Positions 35,334 through 43,571 of a stretch of DNA of 64,000 nucleotides are shown here, one piece after another. The stretch is from Croceibacterium salegens (GTDB taxonomy: Bacteria > Pseudomonadota > Alphaproteobacteria > Sphingomonadales > Sphingomonadaceae), in assembly GCF_009827435.1 (NCBI RefSeq), contig NZ_WTYM01000038.1, forward strand, positions 1-64,000, in the 5' to 3' direction. The notes below the pieces were generated by a model. That model was not told the origin of the DNA, ran no database searches, and saw only the letters and a list, made by a program, of their open reading frames with translations. The translations under genes were made by a program, and so were the position numbers. Each line of letters begins with the position of its first letter. Position 1 is the stretch's first letter.

Positions 35334-36131
35334 TCAGCCCTGCGCGGCCTTTCGTTCGGCAAGGGCTTTGTCGAGGTCGTCGTCGAGTTCGTAGTAGTTG
35401 CCGGAAAGCAGGTCGTACTTGCCGGATACGAGCGCCAGCACGCGGTCGGCGCAGCGGGCGAGATCGTCGTCGGCGCCCGGCTCGTTCTCGCGGTGCCGGA
35501 GCCGCTCGACCATGCCGGTGAGGTGCTTCTGCGCCGCCGGGTCTTCCATCGTGTCGCGCGCCAGTTGGGTGAAGACGAAGCCCGGATCGATCGCGAAGAC
35601 CGCGACGCCCGTTCCGTCCAGTTCGGCAGCGGCTTCGGCGACGATGCGGTTCTGCGCGATCTTGCCGGTGCAATAGGCCGAGAGATTGGGCGCGACGATC
35701 CGCGCCGCCTTGGCCGAGACGCATACCGCGTGCCCACGCCCGCGCTCGATCATGCCCGGCAGCAGCCGGTTGAGCAGCAGCATCGGCGCGCGAATGTGCA
35801 CCGCCTGCGCTTGCCACCACTGTTCGGGATCGACTTCCCACAACGGGCCGAAGGGCCCCGGAACTCCGGCGTTGGAAACAAGGATGTCGATTGCGCCGAG
35901 TTCACTCGAAACGGTAGCTATCGCGCTGTCGACCGAGCGCGGGTCGGTCACATCGCACGGTACCGCCAGCGCTGCCGGACCGATCACCGCGGCAACTTCC
36001 CCGATCTCGCCCGCCGAGCGCGCCAGCAGCGCGACCTTGGCGCCTTCCGCCGAGAACCGTTCGGCTATCGCCCGGCCAAACCCGCGCCCGGCGCCGGTGA
36101 CCATCGCGACGTGTCCATCGAGCATACTCAT
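35334..36131 (-). CDS. Short-chain dehydrogenase/reductase
   Basis: This 265-residue cytosolic NAD(P)-dependent oxidoreductase has the cofactor motif TGAGRGFGRA (about 12-21), NAG in LVSNAGVPGPFG, the active-site Ser in VCVSAKAARI and YCTGK (Tyr and Lys four apart). The length fits the classical SDR class. The start is ATG 36131. A small gap separates it from the CxxC-protein gene, and its promoter region abuts tRNA-Gly. The substrate is unknown. Confidence 0.92.
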   Translation of the reverse strand: MSMLDGHVAMVTGAGRGFGRAIAERFSAEGAKVALLARSAGEIGEVAAVIGPAALAVPCDVTDPRSVDSAIATVSSELGAIDILVSNAGVPGPFGPLWEVDPEQWWQAQAVHIRAPMLLLNRLLPGMIERGRGHAVCVSAKAARIVAPNLSAYCTGKIAQNRIVAEAAAELDGTGVAVFAIDPGFVFTQLARDTMEDPAAQKHLTGMVERLRHRENEPGADDDLARCADRVLALVSGKYDLLSGNYYELDDDLDKALAERKAAQG

Positions 36132-36208
36132 TCAGAACTCTCCTCTGCGCGCGAGCGCTATCGCCCGCATGGCGCGGTGTCGAGACAGACTTCGATCGTG
36201 AAGGAAAA

Positions 36209-36283
36209 TGGAGCGGGCGAGGCGATTCGAACGCCCGACCCTCACCTTGGCAAGGTGATGCTCTACCCCTGAGCTACGCCCGC
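36209..36283 (-). tRNA. tRNA-Gly (anticodon GCC)
   Basis: On the minus strand the acceptor arms GCGGGCG and CGCCCGC pair exactly. The D-arm GCTC...GAGC, an anticodon stem TCACC/GGTGA with loop TTGCCAA (anticodon GCC) and a T-arm with GTTCGAATC complete the cloverleaf. The discriminator is T and the 3' CCA is encoded (36211-36209). The tRNA is 75 bases long. It sits between the SDR gene and the thioredoxin gene with no sign of an integration repeat. Confidence 0.97.
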
Positions 36284-36468
36284 TCACTGGCGTTCCGGAA
36301 GCGTGTGCCTCCGTGGGAAGGCGCGCGGTTAGCAGCCGACTTGCGCCCCGGCAAGAGGAAATCGCGCGCTTTTGCCCGCCCCTTGCTCCGCGCACGCGCG
36401 CCCTTCACAATGCGGCGCGAAGGCCCACATTGGGCCCGCGAAATCTTAGCTGCAGCAGGAGCACTCTT

Positions 36469-37392
36469 TTGGCGAGCATGGGCCTCAACATCGACGAGCA
36501 GAAGGCGGTCGAACGCTTCCAGAAGGCCGTCGTCGCGCCTTCGCAGGACAAGCTCGTCGTGCTCGATTTCTGGGCCGAATGGTGCGGGCCGTGCAAGGCG
36601 CTCGCCCCGGTGCTGGAGAAGGTTTGCGGCGAATACGCCGACAAGGGCGTGGTCCTCGCCAAGCTCGACGTCGACCAGGAACAGTTCATTGCCAGCCAGT
36701 TCCAGGTCCGCTCGATCCCGACAGTCTATGCAATCTTCCAAGGGCAGCCGGTCGCCGACCTGACGCCGATGCGCAGCGAATCGCAGTTGAAGCAGGCGCT
36801 CGACCAGCTCCTCGCGCAGCTGCCGGTGAAGGCCGGTGCCCCGGGCAATGGCGATCCGGCACAACCCGACATCTCGAACCTCGTTGCCATGGGCGAGCAG
36901 GTTCTGGCCGAAGGCGACGGCGAACGCGCCGCCTCGATCTTCGAGCAGATCGCCGCCATGGCCCCCGATGAGCCCGGCGTGCAGTCTGGCCTGATCCGCG
37001 CGCTCGTCGCCGCGGGCCGCACCGAGGACGCGAAGGCGGCCTATGCCGCATTGTCCGTGGAGATGCAGAACGACCCGCTGGTTCACCAGGCGCACAGCGC
37101 GATCGAACTCGCCGCCACGCATGTCGATCAGGGCGAGCTCGACGCCCTGCGCAAGGCTGCCGCCGAGCGCCCGTCCGATGCGCAGGCGCAGTTCGACTTC
37201 GCCCAGGCGGCCTTCGCCGCGGGCGAACGCGATACCGCGGCGGACACGCTGCTCAAGCTGACCGAAACCCAGCCCGAATGGGAAGACGGGGCGGCCAAGG
37301 CCAAGCTGCTGCAGATCTTCGAGGCGGTCGGGCTGGAAGACCCGTGGGTCGCCGCCCAGCGCCGCCGGCTTTCGTTGCTCCTGTTCGGATGA
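36469..37392 (+). CDS. Thioredoxin-TPR co-chaperone (CnoX/YbbN-like)
   Basis: This 307-residue protein has an N-terminal thioredoxin domain (about 10-115) with an intact WCGPC site in FWAEWCGPCKALAP and cis-Pro in VRSIPTVYAI. A C-terminal TPR-like region (about 135-300) with four helical pairs follows, as in YbbN/CnoX, which protects proteins during oxidative stress. The E. coli CnoX site has lost one Cys, whereas here both remain, so redox activity is likely. I prefer TTG 36469 over ATG 36478 because AGGAG lies seven bases before it. Its stop overlaps the next start (ATGA). Confidence 0.9.
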   Translation: MASMGLNIDEQKAVERFQKAVVAPSQDKLVVLDFWAEWCGPCKALAPVLEKVCGEYADKGVVLAKLDVDQEQFIASQFQVRSIPTVYAIFQGQPVADLTPMRSESQLKQALDQLLAQLPVKAGAPGNGDPAQPDISNLVAMGEQVLAEGDGERAASIFEQIAAMAPDEPGVQSGLIRALVAAGRTEDAKAAYAALSVEMQNDPLVHQAHSAIELAATHVDQGELDALRKAAAERPSDAQAQFDFAQAAFAAGERDTAADTLLKLTETQPEWEDGAAKAKLLQIFEAVGLEDPWVAAQRRRLSLLLFG

Positions 37393-38003
37393 CGGCAGAG
37401 CGGCTCTCGATCTTCCCGCTGCACGGGGTCATCCTGTTCCCCGGGCTGCAATTGCCGCTGCACATCTTCGAGCCGCGCTACCGCGCGTTGGTCGGCAGCG
37501 CGCTGGCGAAAGATCGGCGTATCGCGATGATTCAGCCCCAATCCGACCGCGAGGGCGCACCGCTCTTCGCGATGGGCTGCGTCGGCCGCATCGACGACGT
37601 GGAGGTGCTCGAGGACGGGCGTTACAACATCGTTCTCGAAGGCGAGGCGCGTTTCCGCCTGCTGCGCGAGGTCGACGTCTCGACCCCATTCCGCCAGGTC
37701 GATGCCGAGCTGATCCGCGATCCTGAGTTCGAGACATTGAGCGCGGTCGAACGGGCGGGTTTCGAACGCGAGGCGCGGACCTTCTCCGACCACCAGGGCT
37801 ATTCGGTCGACTGGGGCTCGGTCGCGCAGCTCGACGACGAATCGCTGATCAACGGCGTTGCCCAGATCGCCCCCTTCGACGCCGCTGCCAAGCAGGCCCT
37901 GCTCGAAGCCGGCACCATCGCCGAACGCTGCGAACTGCTGATCCAGCTGATGCAGTTCTTCGGCCGCAGCGACCCCGACGAGGGGCGGGTGACGATGCAA
38001 TGA
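37389..38003 (+). CDS. LonN-domain (peptidase S16 N-terminal-like) protein
   Basis: This 204-residue protein consists of the Lon N-terminal substrate-binding domain (LSIFPLHGVILFPGLQLPLHIFEPRYRAL, GCVGRIDDVEVLEDGRYNIVLEGEARFRL) plus a helical tail. There is no ATPase or protease part. Stand-alone LonN proteins are common in Alphaproteobacteria. Coupling to the thioredoxin-TPR gene by an ATGA overlap points to a joint protein quality role. Confidence 0.9.
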   Translation: MTAERLSIFPLHGVILFPGLQLPLHIFEPRYRALVGSALAKDRRIAMIQPQSDREGAPLFAMGCVGRIDDVEVLEDGRYNIVLEGEARFRLLREVDVSTPFRQVDAELIRDPEFETLSAVERAGFEREARTFSDHQGYSVDWGSVAQLDDESLINGVAQIAPFDAAAKQALLEAGTIAERCELLIQLMQFFGRSDPDEGRVTMQ

Positions 38004-38005
38004 TG

Positions 38006-38139
38006 GTTCCTCCCCGGCACGAGGAGGTGGCAGGCGCCGAAGGCGGCTGACCGAGGGGACTCTCCCCACACGCCAGCGCCAGTTGAGAGTCCCCACCACC
38101 ATCCTGCGGATGGTCCCCCTCCCCCTACCGGGGAGGAAC
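38006..38139. repeat. Nested palindromic intergenic element
   Basis: The outer arms GTTCCTCCCCGG (38006-38017) and CCGGGGAGGAAC (38128-38139) are exact inverted copies. An inner stem GGGGACTCTC (38055-38064) pairs with GAGAGTCCCC (38085-38094). The element fills nearly the entire gap between the converging LonN and MarC genes; its right arm ends on the base before the MarC stop. It looks like the dispersed palindromic repeats common in sphingomonads. It may end transcription in both directions. Confidence 0.7.
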
Positions 38140-38772
38140 TTACACCCCGAAACTGCCCTTCAGGCCGTCGATCACATACTGCGCGGCCAACGCGGCGAGC
38201 AGCACGCCGAGCAGGCGGGTGATCACCGCTTCGACCCGCGCGCCGAACAGTTTCATCAGCGGGCTCGCGGCGATGAGCGCCAACAGGGTGAGCACCAAGA
38301 CCGCGGCGAGCGCGGCGAGCACGGTGAGCGTGCCCTCGAGCCCCTGCGCGGTACTCTCCAGCAACATGACCGAGGCGATCGCGCCCGGGCCGGCGAGCAT
38401 CGGCATGGCCATCGGGAATACCGAGACGTCCTCGACCTCGGGCCCCTCGTGCTCGGCGATGACTTTCTCGGCGCGCTGCTCGCGGCGCTGGGTGCGCCTT
38501 TCGAACACCATGTCGAGCGCAATGAGGAACAGCATCAGCCCTCCGGCGAGGCGGAAGGAGTCGAGCTCGATGTGCAATGCGCCGAGCAGGTCCTCGCCGA
38601 ACAGCGCGAAAACCACCAGGATCAGCCCCGCGATCAGCGTCGCGCGGATCGCCATGCTGCGCTGCTGCGCCGGACTCGCACCGTGGGTCAGGCCGGCATA
38701 GATCGGCGCGCAACCCGGCGGGTCTATTACCACGAAGAGCGTGATGAAGGCCGAGAGGAACAGGTCGAGCAT
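38140..38772 (-). CDS. MarC-family integral membrane protein
   Basis: This 210-residue protein has six hydrophobic helices and the family signatures FITLFVVIDPPGCAPIYAGLT at the N-terminus and MPMLAGPGAIASVMLL in the middle. MarC/NAAT proteins have unclear function; neutral amino-acid export has been proposed for some. The ATG at 38772 is 5 bases after the stop of the NTF2-like gene. It ends the argB-yggT-folD-hyp-marC run seen in related genomes. Confidence 0.92.
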   Translation of the reverse strand: MLDLFLSAFITLFVVIDPPGCAPIYAGLTHGASPAQQRSMAIRATLIAGLILVVFALFGEDLLGALHIELDSFRLAGGLMLFLIALDMVFERRTQRREQRAEKVIAEHEGPEVEDVSVFPMAMPMLAGPGAIASVMLLESTAQGLEGTLTVLAALAAVLVLTLLALIAASPLMKLFGARVEAVITRLLGVLLAALAAQYVIDGLKGSFGV

Positions 38773-38777
38773 CAGCC

Positions 38778-39464
38778 CTATTCTGCCGGGACGTTTTCCG
38801 CGATCGGCCGCTGCATCTGCTGGCCGTCCCAGTATTCGAAGGCATAGTAGCGGCTTCCGTCGGCCTCGACGCGGGTGATCCAGCGCAAGGTCTTGTCGGT
38901 GGACTCGCCGTAGATCATCTTGGTGTCGCCGGTCGGAACCGAAAGCGTGGGCGCCGTTATCGCGTCCTTGTTCTCGCAGCTTCCCACTTCGGCCTTGATG
39001 AATTCGCCCGCCGGGATCGGAGCGTCGCCGTTGCCGCCCTGGTCGAGCACCCACTTGTATTCGCCGTTCCGTTGCCGCTTCCACACCGTGCTGAACCAGC
39101 CGGTGCCGCTCGGCCTTTGCCACGCGCCTTCAGTGATCGCGTACTCGCCGTCACAGCTCGACCACACGGCATGGGGCTGCCAGGTGACGGCCTGCGCCGG
39201 CTCTTCCTGGCTCTTGAGCCAATTGTTGGCTTCGACAGGCTGAGGAACGAACATCTGCGCGTCCTTGTCGGCATATTCGCGAAACGCAGCCCACTGGCCC
39301 TTTTCCTGCGCCAAGCGGGCGAAGGCGAGTTCGGTAGCGATGACTTCGCTGGGATTGGCGACCGGCCGCAGGTCGCGGGACCTGCCGCCCGACCCGCACC
39401 AGGCCGGTGCGCCGATGCAGGCGCAGGCGCCGGCGAGCAGGGCGAGGGCGGCGATTCTACGCAT
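38778..39464 (-). CDS. Exported NTF2-like (DUF4440-type) protein
   Basis: This 228-residue protein has a signal sequence (RRIAALALLAGACAC; the LAGAC could be a lipobox). An NTF2-like half follows (TELAFARLAQEKGQWAAFREYADKDAQMF ... GEYAITEGAWQRPSGTGWFSTVWKRQRNGEYKWVLDQG), then a beta-rich tail (KMIYGESTDKTLRWITRVEADGSRYYAFEYWDG). The function is unknown. The ATG shares bases with the folD stop (TGATG), and marC follows after 5 bases. Confidence 0.75.
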   Translation of the reverse strand: MRRIAALALLAGACACIGAPAWCGSGGRSRDLRPVANPSEVIATELAFARLAQEKGQWAAFREYADKDAQMFVPQPVEANNWLKSQEEPAQAVTWQPHAVWSSCDGEYAITEGAWQRPSGTGWFSTVWKRQRNGEYKWVLDQGGNGDAPIPAGEFIKAEVGSCENKDAITAPTLSVPTGDTKMIYGESTDKTLRWITRVEADGSRYYAFEYWDGQQMQRPIAENVPAE

Positions 39465-40354
39465 CACAGGGCATCCTTCGGCAATTCGATGCCCTCGCGG
39501 CGATAGGCCGAGACGAGCGTGTTCCGGAGCAGCACGGCGATGGTCATCGGCCCGACACCGCCCGGCACCGGGGTAATGGCCCCGGCGACCTTGCTGGCCG
39601 ATGAAAACTCGACGTCGCCGACCAGCCGCTTGACCTCGCCGACCGCGCCGACGCGGTTTATGCCGACGTCGATCACCGTCGCGCCCGGCTTTATCCAGTC
39701 GCCCTTGACCATCTCCGGCTGTCCCACCGCCGCGACGACGATGTCGGCGCGGTGAACGACTTCGGGCAGGTCGCGGGTGCGGCTGTGCGCGACGGTCACC
39801 GTGCAGTTCTCGTCGGCGAGCAGGCGCGCCATCGGCCGGCCGACGATGTTCGAACGGCCGATCACCACAGCCTCGAGCCCGCTCATGTCGCCGAGCGTAT
39901 CCTTGAGCAGCATGACGCAACCCAACGGCGTGCATGGCACGAAGCCGTCCTGCCCCACGGCGAGGCGCCCGGCGTTGACGATGTGGAAGCCGTCGACGTC
40001 CTTGTCGGGATCGATGGTATCGATCACCTTCTGGTCGTCGAGACCCCTGGGCAGCGGCAACTGGACGAGGATGCCGTCGACCGCCGGATCGGCGTTGAGC
40101 TCCACGACCTTGGCGAGCAGCGTCGCTTCGCTGGCGTCGGCGGGCAAGCGGTATTCCCAGGAATTCATCCCCGCCGCCTCGGTCGCCTTGCCTTTGGAGC
40201 GGACGTAGATCTCGCTCGCCGGGTCTTCGCCGACCAGCACCACGGCGAGGCCGGCCTTGCGGCCGGCCTTCGCTTCGAATGCAGCAGCGTAAGTGCCGAC
40301 CGTGTCGCGCAGGCCCGCAGCGAAGGCCTTCCCGTCGATCAGCGCGGCGCTCAT
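39464..40354 (-). CDS. folD: Methylenetetrahydrofolate dehydrogenase / cyclohydrolase
   Basis: This 296-residue bifunctional enzyme interconverts methylene-, methenyl- and formyl-tetrahydrofolate. It shows the substrate-site region [16 protein letters not shown] with the catalytic Lys, [27 protein letters not shown], the NADP motif [17 protein letters not shown] and [15 protein letters not shown]. The ATG at 40354 is two bases after the yggT stop, so these genes are cotranscribed. Length is typical. Confidence 0.97.
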   Translation of the reverse strand: MSAALIDGKAFAAGLRDTVGTYAAAFEAKAGRKAGLAVVLVGEDPASEIYVRSKGKATEAAGMNSWEYRLPADASEATLLAKVVELNADPAVDGILVQLPLPRGLDDQKVIDTIDPDKDVDGFHIVNAGRLAVGQDGFVPCTPLGCVMLLKDTLGDMSGLEAVVIGRSNIVGRPMARLLADENCTVTVAHSRTRDLPEVVHRADIVVAAVGQPEMVKGDWIKPGATVIDVGINRVGAVGEVKRLVGDVEFSSASKVAGAITPVPGGVGPMTIAVLLRNTLVSAYRREGIELPKDAL

Positions 40355-40356
40355 CG

Positions 40357-40632
40357 TTAGGCGATTCCCTGCAGCAGGATCATCAGGATCTGCAGGCCGA
40401 CGACGAGCACCAGCGGAGAGAAGTCGATGGCGCCGGTTTCCGGCATGATCCGCCGGATCGGTCCGAGCACCGGCTCAAGCAACGAGTTGATGGAGCGATA
40501 GACCTGGACGAGGAACTGGTTCGAGGAATTGACCACGTTGAAGGCAAACAGCAAGCCGATGATGAATTGAACGATCACCAGCATGACGACGATGTTCGTC
40601 AGGAGGGCGATGATCTGGATAAGCGCGTACAT
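40357..40632 (-). CDS. YggT-family membrane protein
   Basis: This 91-residue protein has two hydrophobic helices ([22 protein letters not shown] and [14 protein letters not shown]) separated by the conserved [12 protein letters not shown] block typical of YggT. The family has been linked to osmotic shock tolerance and division-site or cofactor functions, none certain. It is placed between argB and folD, as commonly found in Sphingomonadales. Confidence 0.92.
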   Translation of the reverse strand: MYALIQIIALLTNIVVMLVIVQFIIGLLFAFNVVNSSNQFLVQVYRSINSLLEPVLGPIRRIMPETGAIDFSPLVLVVGLQILMILLQGIA

Positions 40633-40688
40633 CGGGGGCCTTTCGGTAGAATTACCGGTGTATCGTTAGACTAAGACAGTGGCAGGCT

Positions 40689-41591
40689 TCAAGCGTTAGC
40701 GCCCTTGCGGATCAGGGTACCGGCGCCGCGACTGGTGAAGAACTCCAGAAGCATGGCGTGGCCGACCCGCCCGTCGAGCACCACCGCCGCCTCGCAGCCG
40801 CCCTCGACCGCGTGGATGCAGGTCTCCAGCTTGGGTATCATGCCGCCGCTGATCGTACCGTCGGCCTTGAGCTTCTCGATGTCGGCCGGGGTCAGGTCGG
40901 TGAGCAGGTTGCCCTGCTTGTCGAGCACACCGGTCACGTCGGTCAGCAGGAACAGCCGCGCCGCGCCGAGTGCCGCGGCGATGGCGCCGGCCATGGTGTC
41001 GGCGTTGATGTTGTAGGTGTGACCGTCCGCGCCCGCGGCGATCGGGGCGACGACCGGAATCATCCCGGCCTTGCTGGCGGTTTCGAGGATCGTCGTGTCG
41101 ATCGTCTGCGGCTCTCCGACGAAGCCCAGGTCGACGACCTTTTCGATATTGCTGTCCGGGTCCTTGGAGGTACGGGTCACCTTGCTGGCGGTGACCAGCC
41201 CGGCGTCCTTGCCCGAAATGCCCAGCGCCTTGCCGCCCGACTGCGCCAGCCAGCCGACGATTTCCTTGTTTATCGCCCCCGACAGGACCATCTCCGCAAC
41301 TTCCGCGGTCTGCTTGTCGGTCACCCTCAGACCGTCGACGAAGGTGCTCTCCACCCCCATCTTCTTGAGCATTGCGCCAATCTGTGGTCCGCCGCCGTGC
41401 ACCACCACCGGGTTGATGCCGACCGCCTTCAACAGCACGATGTCCTGTGCGAAATCCTGCGCCGCCTCGGGATCGCCCATCGCGTGGCCGCCGTACTTCA
41501 CCACGAAGGTGCAGCCGGCATAGCGCTGGAAATAGGGCAGCGCCTCAATCAGCGTCTCGGCCTTGGCGAGCATCTGCTTGTCCTGGCTCAC
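40689..41591 (-). CDS. argB: Acetylglutamate kinase
   Basis: This 300-residue enzyme carries out the second step of arginine synthesis, phosphorylating N-acetylglutamate. It shows [21 protein letters not shown], the regulatory and substrate regions ITKEIVGWL-like [22 protein letters not shown], and a C-terminal [18 protein letters not shown] lobe. GTG 41591 (MSQDKQML) is preferred because GGAAGGA sits eight bases ahead; a TTG 21 bases upstream overlaps that ribosome site. The arginine-sensitive type usually has an N-terminal helix, which is present here. Confidence 0.95.
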   Translation of the reverse strand: MSQDKQMLAKAETLIEALPYFQRYAGCTFVVKYGGHAMGDPEAAQDFAQDIVLLKAVGINPVVVHGGGPQIGAMLKKMGVESTFVDGLRVTDKQTAEVAEMVLSGAINKEIVGWLAQSGGKALGISGKDAGLVTASKVTRTSKDPDSNIEKVVDLGFVGEPQTIDTTILETASKAGMIPVVAPIAAGADGHTYNINADTMAGAIAAALGAARLFLLTDVTGVLDKQGNLLTDLTPADIEKLKADGTISGGMIPKLETCIHAVEGGCEAAVVLDGRVGHAMLLEFFTSRGAGTLIRKGANA

Positions 41592-42053
41592 GCTAGAAAT
41601 CCTTCCCGGCAACCCTCGGTTTCGTGGGGCGCGGCTTTAGCCGCTCGGTCCCGGCCTGCCTAGCACAAGTATTCGACCCGAATAACGCCCCAAAGAGACT
41701 GCTTCCTGATGCGCCGGCGCCTGATGAGCTCACTTCGGGTCGGCGCTTCGGCGGCGCGGCCCGCCGCATGGCCGGGAGCCGGATTGCGCCAGCGGCGTCT
41801 TGGGTGGGAGAGCACCTGACGGAGCCTTCCCGAACCGGCCTGGACCTCCTTCCCCCTCACCGTGGCCGGTTTCGAGGGTCGCACGGGGCGGCGGCAGCGT
41901 CGCCGCCCCAAATGCCCATCCCGGCAAACCCCCGGCCGGCGCGCAATCGTTAACGCGTTGACAACCAAGTCCCGCTATTTCCGGCATCAGAACCTGTCCG
42001 CCGGCCAGCGCGCCACACGGGCGCGCACCGCAGGACGGGACCGGGAGGCCGCC
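41592..42053. other. Intergenic region with a 9-bp stem-loop, no supported gene
   Basis: Open frames here (for example 41660-41968 on the minus strand) are Arg-rich and lack ribosome sites, so I call none. The clear structure is a stem of GGGGCGGCG (41885-41893) and CGCCGCCCC (41901-41909) with a seven-base loop, lacking a T-tract. The argB promoter and the start of the tiny gene at 42054 should also lie here. Confidence 0.5.
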
Positions 42054-42206
42054 ATGGCCAACACGAACGATCGCTTCGAAGACGACTGCTGCGGCCGTCG
42101 CTCCGGCACCGACCGCAGGGTCCTGAAGGTGCAGATTGCGCACCCCGAGCGCCGCCGCGCCGAACGCCGTTCGGGCAGCGACCGCCGCAACGAACCGCGC
42201 GCCTGA
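42054..42206 (+). CDS. Small Arg-rich protein, 50 residues
   Basis: The ATG at 42054 follows GGGAGG at six bases. The product is strongly charged, with paired Cys (DDCCGRRSGTDRR) and a repeated RRSGTDRR / ERRSGSDRR motif. Such tails are seen in short PilZ-adjacent or nucleic-acid-binding proteins, but no family can be assigned. Good spacing and the internal repeat favour a real gene. It ends three bases from the convergent small membrane protein gene. Confidence 0.5.
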   Translation: MANTNDRFEDDCCGRRSGTDRRVLKVQIAHPERRRAERRSGSDRRNEPRA

Positions 42207-42208
42207 TA

Positions 42209-42412
42209 CTAACCGCCTGAACCGCCCGACCGGTTGCCCTGCTTGCTCTCGTCGAGCGCCCAGGGATTGACGTGCTTGGGATGCGCTGCCGCGACCTGCG
42301 CGTCGGTCGTCTCCTGCGAGGGCACCGTGCAGTAGGCTGTCAGACAAACCCCGGCCGCCCACCAGAGCGCCTTCCAGCGGCTGCGAAACACGTTCTGGTA
42401 CTTGTTGAACAT
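42209..42412 (-). CDS. Small membrane protein, 67 residues
   Basis: It starts MFNKYQNVFRSRWKALWWAAG and has one helix (LWWAAGVCLTAYCTV) followed by a polar C-terminus containing HPKHVNPWALDE. I recognise no named domain. An N-terminal basic Trp-rich stretch suggests a membrane-anchored protein with the C-terminus outside. The ATG at 42412 is chosen over an upstream in-frame start because the hydrophobic segment then follows a normal N-terminus. Confidence 0.5.
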   Translation of the reverse strand: MFNKYQNVFRSRWKALWWAAGVCLTAYCTVPSQETTDAQVAAAHPKHVNPWALDESKQGNRSGGSGG

Positions 42413-42597
42413 GGCGCGAGCATAGCGCCACACGGTTAAGGCCGGGTTCGCGACCCGGGTTTCCTGAACGCCAGCTAAACCCTTGATGAACGGTCACGGA
42501 TCGTCCCTGCGGCGAGGCGATCCGGCGCATCCTCGGGAGCCGAAGTGCTCCCTTGCGCGTCCAAGGGGTCCCAAATCGGGAGCAAGGACCCAAGATC

Positions 42598-43017
42598 ATG
42601 AAAACGTTTTACACCGCCGCAATCGCCCTCGCCCTCGGCGCCACGGCCACGGCCGCCGACGCGCAGCTTGCGGGCGCCCTCGGCGGGCAGGCCGAAGGCG
42701 CTATCGGACAGGCCACCTCGGTTGAAGGAGCCGCCGGCGCGCAAGGCTCCGTCGAGGCCCAGTTGCCCGATGCTCGCCCGACCGTGGAACAGACCCAGCA
42801 GCGCGTGACCACGACCGCCGAGCAGGCCTCCGACACGGCCAGCGCCGAAGCCGCCGACAAGACCGCAAAGGCCGAGAGCGCCGTGCGCAGCGGCGAAGCG
42901 AAGGCCGAAGCTACCCACGTCCACGCCGGCGGCAGCACAGACGCCGGGGCCAGCGCAGAGGCGCCGGGCACCCACGTCTCGGCCGAAGCACAAGCGGGGG
43001 CACACGCCGGCAACTGA
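42598..43017 (+). CDS. Secreted Ala/Glu-rich low-complexity protein
   Basis: This 139-residue protein has a signal peptide (about 1-22, ending ATAADAQ). The remainder is Ala, Gly, Glu and Thr-rich (TTTAEQASDTASAEAADKTAKAES) and probably disordered or helical, ending AHAGN. Composition is typical of stress- or LEA-like periplasmic proteins, but no domain is recognised. The ATG at 42598 lies 3 bases beyond AAGAT, and no strong ribosome site is seen. Confidence 0.6.
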   Translation: MKTFYTAAIALALGATATAADAQLAGALGGQAEGAIGQATSVEGAAGAQGSVEAQLPDARPTVEQTQQRVTTTAEQASDTASAEAADKTAKAESAVRSGEAKAEATHVHAGGSTDAGASAEAPGTHVSAEAQAGAHAGN

Positions 43018-43071
43018 CCGGCACCAGGGCTTCCGCGGCGCAGACCTCCCTGGGCGACCGCGGACCCCGAG

Positions 43072-43091
43072 GGTGGCAGGCAACTGCCGCC
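43072..43091. terminator. Weak stem-loop after the Ala-rich gene
   Basis: GGTGGCAG and CTGCCGCC form an eight-pair stem with one G-T wobble and a GCAA loop, followed by CTCTTTG. It lies between the convergent Ala-rich gene and the 48-residue gene and could end either. The T-rich tail is short. Confidence 0.35.
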
Positions 43092-43110
43092 CTCTTTGCG
43101 TCCGATGCGC

Positions 43111-43257
43111 TCAGGCGTCCTGCCCCGAGGCGAGCGTACGCTGGAGCACCGCGGCACGTTCCCGCTCGGCGGTCATGTCCCGTTCGGGATGCGCCTTGAT
43201 CTCGGCGAGCAGCGTTTCGAGTTCGCGCTCGCGGTCGGCGCGGGTGGTGGCTTGCAT
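43111..43257 (-). CDS. Small charged coiled-coil-like protein, 48 residues
   Basis: The ATG at 43257 follows a strong AGGAGAGG, six bases away. The sequence is a single amphipathic, highly charged helix with heptad-like spacing (ADRERELETLLAEIKAHPERD). No family is recognised. A GGAAC-N17-CGTC element at 43287-43312 reads toward it, consistent with general-stress control. Confidence 0.55.
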   Translation of the reverse strand: MQATTRADRERELETLLAEIKAHPERDMTAERERAAVLQRTLASGQDA

Positions 43258-43286
43258 GATGTCCTCTCCTTGTCTGCCACTCACCC

Positions 43287-43312
43287 GACGCGGGAAGCCC
43301 GATGCGGGTTCC
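43287..43312 (-). promoter_or_regulatory. EcfG-like promoter upstream of the 48-residue gene
   Basis: On the minus strand GGAAC (43312-43308) is followed after 17 bases by CGTC (43290-43287). This differs from the EcfG consensus GGAAC-N16/17-CGTT by one base. It ends 30 bases before the ATG at 43257. It lies just after the YjhX-family stop. Confidence 0.4.
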
Positions 43313-43316
43313 CATT

Positions 43317-43571
43317 TTACCGATTGTCCAGTTGCGCACGCACCGCCGCCAGCCCGGCACGGGTGATGCGGTAGGGCTGGCCGTCCATGCTCATGATGAA
43401 CCCGCGCTTCTTGAGGCGCTTGAAGGTCGCAAGCCGGCAGTCGACGAGGCGATAGCCGTCGCGGGTATAGCACTCGGCGTCGAGGAACTTGGTGTGGTCC
43501 TTGAGGACCGCAATATGCCCACCCTGCGCGAGGGCGTGGAGCGTCCGTTGCTCCGGTTTCGAAATGTTCAT
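43317..43571 (-). CDS. YjhX-family protein (UPF0386)
   Basis: This 84-residue protein matches the E. coli YjhX pattern throughout: [42 protein letters not shown] and a conserved [20 protein letters not shown] ending. E. coli YjhX was described as a toxin with YjhQ as its partner. No YjhQ-like acetyltransferase is beside it (the GNAT gene at 62904 is far away). The fold predicts a winged helix. The start is ATG 43571. Confidence 0.9.
   Translation of the reverse strand: MNISKPEQRTLHALAQGGHIAVLKDHTKFLDAECYTRDGYRLVDCRLATFKRLKKRGFIMSMDGQPYRITRAGLAAVRAQLDNR

Noticed and set aside
36209-36283. Integrated element at tRNA-Gly
   Set aside because: No repeat of the tRNA 3' end and no integrase nearby.
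36274-37122. 282-residue minus-strand frame over the thioredoxin gene and tRNA
   Set aside because: It overlaps the tRNA and lies antisense to a gene with intact WCGPC; no support.
41660-41968. 102-residue minus-strand frame in the argB upstream region
   Set aside because: Arg/Pro-rich chance frame without ribosome site, crossing a perfect stem-loop.
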